DNA from: Gremmenia infestans
Taxonomy: Eukaryota > Ascomycota > Leotiomycetes > Helotiales > Hamatocanthoscyphaceae
NCBI GenBank assembly: GCA_032629725.1
Contig: JAFEVB010000019.1
Location: 434,001-498,000, forward strand
Reading direction: 5' to 3'
Length of the DNA: 64,000 nt
Shown: positions 58,563-64,000 of the stretch, piece by piece
Position numbering within the stretch: the stretch's first letter is position 1
Layout of the letters: every line of letters begins with the position of its first letter
The notes under the pieces: model-generated
What the model saw: only the letters and a program-made list of their open reading frames with translations
What the model was told of the DNA's origin: nothing
Databases searched by the model: none
Translations under genes and position numbers: made by a program

Positions 58563-60997
58563 TCACGATCCCGAGAACGCCGAATGGATTGCATCTCCCT
58601 CCTCAGGCGTCACAAATAGCTCAAGCATCTCGAGCGCACATCCCGCTACATCGGGTTCTATGCCCGACTCCAACACTAAATCGTCTTCGGAAAAATTCAG
58701 GCGCGAGAGACAGAGGAGGTACTTTTGGGATCCGCCGCGAATAGCAGCGAGTTTCTTTTGCATGTCGATATCATCGTCGAATTTGGTAACGATGTAGTAC
58801 AACAAACGCATTGTGAGACTTATTATGCGTGCACTGTCAGGCTATTAGTATTTGTAAGCTGGCTACCGGATTCAGTGTCGGTACCTCTCTTCGTGCCGAG
58901 CTTTGTAATCGTACAAATCATCTATCTCATCACTTATAAGCCCAACAAGCCTACCGATAACAAGAGGGTGCATAGCCATGGCCTTGCTTGCAAAAGGAGA
59001 CCGCGTCATGCTAGTCATGAGTTGAATGACCTTGAATCGAAGTTTCGCTAGGACACTCAGGTCCATTTTCTCCGAACTTCCAGGCAAGAACGGAACCTCA
59101 GACATAGGATAGGTCAGGCGTACCAAGATGTTGTTAACAACTTGAGTAGACTGCACACTATCTCCCATAAAAGGACCAAAGCTATCTCGAAAAACGCTAG
59201 TGGATAGTATTCGAAGCATAATTTCGAATTCCGGTATCGGGTGATTAGTACTGAGCATGACGAGGACGAAGTCGAAGCGCATCAGTTTCCAAAATCGGAT
59301 GATGTGTTGGTGTTCAGACATGCAGCCAAGGGCTACGATGTGTAGGATAGCTAGACATGCACTTACATTGATATCCTTCTCCTGACCGTTTGTTGGTTTT
59401 GTCTGGAATCGAGGTATGATTATGATATCTGCGGTAAGCTGGGCAAGGGGAACGATCGTGTCTGTAATGTGCGGGCCAACAGCAGTGGTCTTCAGTTCCA
59501 GAGCCAGCGTCAACATGTCTATAAGAAGGTATATTGGAGTATACTGGGAAAGAGTCAGAATGGATCGCTGAATCGAAGTCAACGTACGTATTTCTCTACC
59601 ACACAGTTTGACCACATAGATATGAGAAGCTCGCAAAAGTCAACTGGGAGATCCTTCTGGGGTCTTTTAAACCCCAAAGTCGGTATCTTGCCTAATAAGA
59701 TGGACTGGAATGATTCGTCAGGGGAAGATGGCAACGCATATTTCTCCAGTTCTTGTATTGTTCGGGCATGGTCTAGGCTGACTCGGTGGTCAAGCATTGT
59801 TCCAATGAACTAACTGATCAGTTCTCTACCGAATGAGTCTGTAGAGAAGGACTTACATCAAACCGATCATCCTGCTTTCCTAGGCTTTCAATGATGGAAT
59901 CGTCTAATATCAAATCCTGGTGCAAAGGCTTCTCCATAACTGGCTCCTCCGCGTTCGTCACCTCCAAAGCACCAACGGGACTTTCTACCGTCTTGCGCTT
60001 TCGTTTGGCGCCTGGCTTACTGGGAGATCCTGCAAGTCGTCTTTGAAATCTCGAGGGAGAAATTCTGGACGGTGAGAGAATCTCGACTTCGTCGTCATCA
60101 AAGCCATCTCGATGTGGAAGCGGCTTCTTTTTCTTGGGGGTTGTGACACTTGCGCCCTTCTCAGCTTCCTGGGCTCTTCTCAATCTTCGGACTCGTTCAG
60201 CCTCCTCCGCTAGATCCTGCTTCACAAAGTCCCTCTCGGTGGCCGCATTCTTCTCTGCAATTCGGGTGGACTCGATCTCCCTTTTCCATTTCGCTTCTTT
60301 ATCTGCATGGAGCTTGTTAAGGGCTTCTTCCTTGCGCTGGGCTTCCTTGACAACCTGGTCATTTTTACTCCTCACGATAGCTATTTCGCCTGACTTGGCA
60401 TTGACCTCGGACTTTAGAGCATCCCGTTCCTTCAACAGCTTCATACCGTTAGTATGGCTGAGATAAGATAGTTCAAAAACTCACTTCTTGAAATTGCCTC
60501 CGCATCTCATCTGCAGCATTGTCCCCTGCGACTGAAGGCTGACTGCCCTGCTCGGCTCTCATGGAATCATGTTGAGGAATCTGAGCCCGTTGAGGGAGCT
60601 GATTTGTTTGGCTGAACCTAGGCGGCGGGGGCGGGGTGGAACGATTCCCCCGCCTGTCTGCCATATGTGCCTGGGGATTGGCGATTGTGCCGTAACGTTG
60701 CTGTCGGAACTGTTCTCGTTGTACTGCTTGTGAAGGTACGTTTCGTTGAAGGCCTTGGATGATTGCAGGAGTACTCCTGGACTCGTCGATTATAACGGCA
60801 TCGTCTAAATCCTCCTCCCCTATTTCATCCCCATAGTCTGAGGATGGGGCGACTTTCATCGCAGCTGCAGGCTTGGAGTATTGGGCCTGGGTGTGGGCCT
60901 GGGTGAACTGGATGGCATTGGTCTCGAGCTCAACGAAGGCGTCGACGGGCAGAGAATCCAATTCATCATCGGAGAAGCCGAAGTCGTGATCCGACAT
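58563..60997 (-). CDS. uvsD: DNA damage checkpoint protein, ATRIP/Rad26/UvsD family
   Basis: Partner of the ATR-type kinase (Mec1/Rad3/UvsB) that brings it to RPA-coated DNA. Exons 60997-60485, 60438-59857, 59809-59588, 59543-58885 and 58818-58563 code 743 aa, and all phases agree. The N-terminus DFGFSDDELDSLPVDAFVELE is typical of fungal UvsD/Rad26 and acidic, as expected for RPA binding. A coiled coil (about 172-245, LKERDALKSEVNAKSGEIA onwards) follows, then a basic Ser/Pro segment with PGAKRKRKT (NLS-like) and a helical repeat C-terminal half (PIYLLIDMLTLALELK and VVNNILVRLTYPMSEVPFL). The intron before exon 4 ends CTGAC..CCCAG. Confidence 0.83.
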
Positions 60998-61838
60998 GCT
61001 CAAGTATCTTCATTGAGTCACAGACACGCCGCCGCATTGCACTGTATCGTAAACCTGGAGTTGGGTCTGTGTTAAAGGCATCGATTGTATCGCATCTAAG
61101 GGTTCTGGTTCAAAACATTGACTGCGCTGCGGGAGACGCGATTCTGCCACTTTTCATCTGTCACCGCCTTCGGAAGCCGGACAAAAGCTTTACCGACTGC
61201 TTTGCAGGGGTCTAAAAGCATGAATTTTGCGATGAGAAATACTCCGCTCCGTACCTAGGTACTGTAGCTCGTAGGTACTCCGTGGATAATAAACTAGAAA
61301 GGAGATAAAAGTTCGTGTTCCGAGCTAGAGCTATATCTATATCTATATCTATATCTATATCTATATCAGATTAGAACAGATAGTAGTCTCAAAGAAGAAA
61401 ACGTAGAAACTCGATAATATCATAATCATTTGAGATATCTAAAACAGTTCCTTTCCTTTCATCCCATCCAGAGTTTCCTTCGTAGTACGGTACGTCAGCG
61501 AAAACAGCCAAGACTCCAAGGCAAGCTACGCCAAGCCTTTTAACAAAACCACCACCACCACCCACTCACTCCCTCTGTTTGCTGGTACTGGACCCCGGAT
61601 CTTGAACGACAACTCACTTTTCTTTGTAAATTAACCTTCTACCTTCTACCACCTGCTCCCGCTCCCGCTCCCAATACCTCACGCTCACTTACCCCCTCCA
61701 TGTCTGCGCGTTGAGGTTACTACGCTACCGATATTCTCGCCCGGTCTTGGCCATTCAACCTCCGCACAACAGCGCAGATCCAGCGGAAGGAAAGGGAATC
61801 CCGGAGTCCCCTCTGCGACTAGATACAACGCTCTCAAG
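60998..61838. promoter_or_regulatory. divergent promoter region UvsD / Cds1
   Basis: 841 bp. Contains GTACCTAGGTAC (61251-61262), a (TATATC)n microsatellite at about 61331-61367, an ACC/CAC-rich leader, and a five-codon uORF (61700-61714, ATG..TGA) upstream of the Cds1 ATG. Confidence 0.5.
61331..61367. repeat. (TATATC)n microsatellite
   Basis: About six perfect hexamer copies in the divergent promoter region between UvsD and Cds1. Confidence 0.9.
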
Positions 61839-63394
61839 ATGGCAAAGCAACGTCGTGGTGTCAAGTTCAACCACCGAAATGGACAAACATCAGGCGCGGA
61901 TGGGCGGAGGAGCAGTTTCTCGGATATCAGCGAAGGCACCTCAGAACCAGGCTCACCCACGAGAGCGGGAGGTATTGATGGCGCAACAGATGTAAGCATC
62001 CAAAGCATTTAGTAGTAGAGTATGGAGTTCTGGCTGATCCGGTCATCCAAGGCGCAGCCACCATCGGAATACGAAAAGAAAAAGCAGACCTTCATCACGC
62101 GAACTCTATGGACCTTGATCATGATCGGCGGCTTCTTCGGTGCTATGTTTATGGGGCATGTCTACATTATCATGATCATTACCGCCCTACAAATCGTGTC
62201 GTTCAAGGAGGTTATTGCCATAGCCAACGTCCCCAGTCGAGCACGGCGACTACGCTTTACCAAAGCTTTGAATTGGTATTGGCTGGCAAGCACCATGTAC
62301 TTCCTCTACGGCGAGAGCGTTATTTATTACTTCAAACATATTGTGCTGGTGGACAAGGTTCTCCTACCTTTTGCGACTCATCATCGATTCATCAGCTTCA
62401 TGCTCTATGTTATTGGTAAGAAATCAGGGAGACTGGTGAAAGTCCAAGAAGCTGACTGCTACAGGTTTCGTCTTCTTCGTCGCATCTCTGGAAGCTGGGC
62501 ATTACAAATTCCAATTTACACAGTTCGCATGGACACACATGGCGCTATACCTCATTGTAGTACAGGCACATTTCATCATGAATAACGTGTTTGAAGGAAT
62601 GATCTGGTTTTTCCTGCCCGTTTCTCTGGTTATATGCAACGACATCTTCGCATACATTGTCGGAATCACAGTTGGAAAGACCCAGCTAATCAAGCTCTCG
62701 CCAAAGAAGACTGTTGAAGGTTTTGTCGGAGCTTGGATTTTCACCGTCATCTTTGGAATTGGTATGACTAACGTGCTCATACGTTACAAGTACTTCATCT
62801 GCCCTGTCAACGTAAGAAGTATTCTACATCTCTATAGCCCCCTTACTAACTCTTCCAGGACCTTGGTGCAAATATCTGGACCGGTCTTGAGTGTACGCCC
62901 AATCCAGTTTTCTCTCCTCATGTCTACCACCTGCCAATCTGGTTTCCCTATTTTAAATCATTCATGATGGCGCCTATACAATTTCACATCCTAATATTCG
63001 CAACTTTCGCCTCCCTTATCGCCCCATTCGGTGGTTTCTTCGCATCTGGTCTCAAGCGCACTTTCAAGATCAAAGATTTCGGCGATTCTATTCCTGGGCA
63101 CGGCGGTATCACCGACCGCATGGATTGTCAATTTATCATGGGATTCTTTGCCTATGTGTACTATCACAGCTTCATCGCGTTGTACAAAGTGTCACTTGGA
63201 GGTGTGATTGAAACAGCGATCATAGGCCTTACCCCTGATGAGCAGATGGAGCTGGTGAAAGGTGTTAGCAAGCATCTTGTGAATCAAGGTGTCATTGCAG
63301 AAGGAGTAAGTCTCTAATAAGACACCCTCTGTAGAAAATTGCTAATCACTGCTAGGTTTTGGATTGCATAACTGGTACAGTCCGGAGGAGATGA
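61839..63394 (+). CDS. CDS1: phosphatidate cytidylyltransferase (CDP-diacylglycerol synthase)
   Basis: Makes CDP-diacylglycerol from phosphatidic acid and CTP in the ER, feeding PI, PS and cardiolipin synthesis. Exons 61839-61991, 62052-62415, 62465-62811, 62859-63305 and 63356-63394 give 449 aa. A hydrophilic Ser/Gly N-terminus precedes several TM helices (TLIMIGGFFGAMFMGHVYII and WFFLPVSLVICNDIFAYIVG). The PROSITE-type signature spans about 351-377, with SGLKRTFKIKD followed by IPGHGGITDRMD. The last intron has a perfect GTAAGT donor. Splicing there gives the tail EGVLDCITGTVRRR. An alternative frame downstream encodes GLHNWYSPEEMKKYLLYE, so the C-terminus is not settled. Confidence 0.9.
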
Positions 63395-64000
63395 AAAAGT
63401 ACTTGCTTTACGAGTGACGAATTTTCAAAACTCATGCCTTTCCATGTATAATACCCTCCGTCTTTTCCCAGTTCATATGGTGTGATTCGGCTTGGATTTA
63501 TTTTTGGGTGTAGTGATATTAGGGCCGGATATGTTTCGCCAGGGGCATGCAGAGGCAAAAGGAAACAGAAATAATGACCATTACATCTGTTGGTGGTATT
63601 TTTATGTAAACTTTTCCACAAAACCTTCCAGCGCTACACGAAGACTATGAAGCCATCGATAATAGAGCATCAGGGTCATCGCACCAACACTTGGCTCCAA
63701 TGTAGGTCCTTTGTGCTGAAGTCAGCACTCGGGTTCGTCACAATCTGAGCTGGTGATTCAGGAAGAGCAGTTCTCCTATCTCGGCGGCATTGTAGGTTCT
63801 ACGGTCGCACCTTCCCTTCCAGCTGACGTTGCTCGCGCCCGTCCCAAGAACGATGCCCGTAATAACACTCCCCCAGCCCTGCCCTCTCGTTCTCTCCTTT
63901 ACCTCCCCAGATCTATTCAACCAGGTGTGAGGTTGCCATGTATCCCAACCATTTCCCCCTGATTTCCTTGTTGCCATTTGCAATATCAGTTGCTGCAGCT
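63395..64000. other. right-edge region, unresolved
   Basis: 606 bp. A minus-strand ORF at 63738-63983 (ending LFLNHQLRL) and a plus-strand ORF at 63753-63962 overlap. Neither has a recognised domain. A minus-strand gene entering from beyond the window is possible, but its exons cannot be fixed here. Confidence 0.3.

Noticed and set aside
63738..63983. Minus-strand ORF at the right edge as a gene
   Set aside because: No recognisable domain, it overlaps an equally long plus-strand ORF, and upstream exons would lie outside the window.
1..64000. A secondary-metabolite gene cluster around the MFS transporter
   Set aside because: No PKS, NRPS, terpene synthase, P450 or cluster regulator occurs in the window, and the transporter's neighbours are housekeeping genes.
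1..64000. CRISPR array or bacterial-type operon
   Set aside because: No regularly spaced repeats with unique spacers are present, and gene structure is eukaryotic throughout.

Overview
The window is nuclear DNA from a filamentous ascomycete (Pezizomycotina). The evidence is short introns of about 46-100 bp with GTAWGT-type donors, CTRAC-like branch sites and YAG acceptors, a head-to-head pair of myosin-motor chitin synthases, a HET-domain gene, and repeat remnants with RIP-like mutations. A Leotiomycete (Helotiales-like) origin is my guess from overall protein character and has not been tested. I rebuilt exon structures by hand from splice consensus, reading phase and family homology. No transcript or database support was available.

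Region 1-48.9 kb is a conserved housekeeping block. In order it holds aspartate aminotransferase (-), the ER syntaxin Ufe1 (-), a DHA1-type MFS transporter (+), a small repeat protein with FNADGA motifs (+), chitin synthases of the CsmB (-) and CsmA (+) types diverging from a 2 kb intergenic region, the sulfite reductase beta subunit (-), the IPC synthase subunit Kei1 (-), Rab GTPase Ypt6 (-), Nop53 (+), uridine kinase/UPRT Urk1 (-), GID-complex subunit Gid8 (+), an external Ca2+-binding NADH dehydrogenase (+), eIF2B-alpha (-), a NECAP-like protein (+), a coiled-coil hypothetical (-), a type II membrane glycosyltransferase-2-like protein (+) and another hypothetical (-). These are ordinary single genes and not a metabolic cluster. 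The shared themes are cell wall and secretory pathway (two chitin synthases, Ufe1, Kei1, Ypt6, NECAP) and central metabolism.

Region 48.9-58.4 kb is an accessory island and the most unusual part. A pair of 36-bp inverted repeats (32/36 matches), each next to a TA dinucleotide in the way Tc1/mariner elements are, brackets 4.19 kb. Inside are AT-rich RIP-like DNA, an intact HET-domain gene, a NACHT NLR pseudogene whose stops fit C-to-T (mostly CpA-to-TpA) changes, and an N-terminal transposase remnant joined directly to the NLR fragment. To the right lie a membrane-anchored MDR oxidoreductase with an apparently broken splice acceptor, a frameshifted pseudogene with two retropepsin-like aspartyl protease domains, and a DUF6594-type membrane protein.

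Region 58.5-64 kb returns to conserved genes: the ATRIP/Rad26/UvsD checkpoint protein (-) and CDP-diacylglycerol synthase Cds1 (+). The last 0.6 kb is unresolved.

I saw no tRNA, rRNA, CRISPR or bacterial-type operon.
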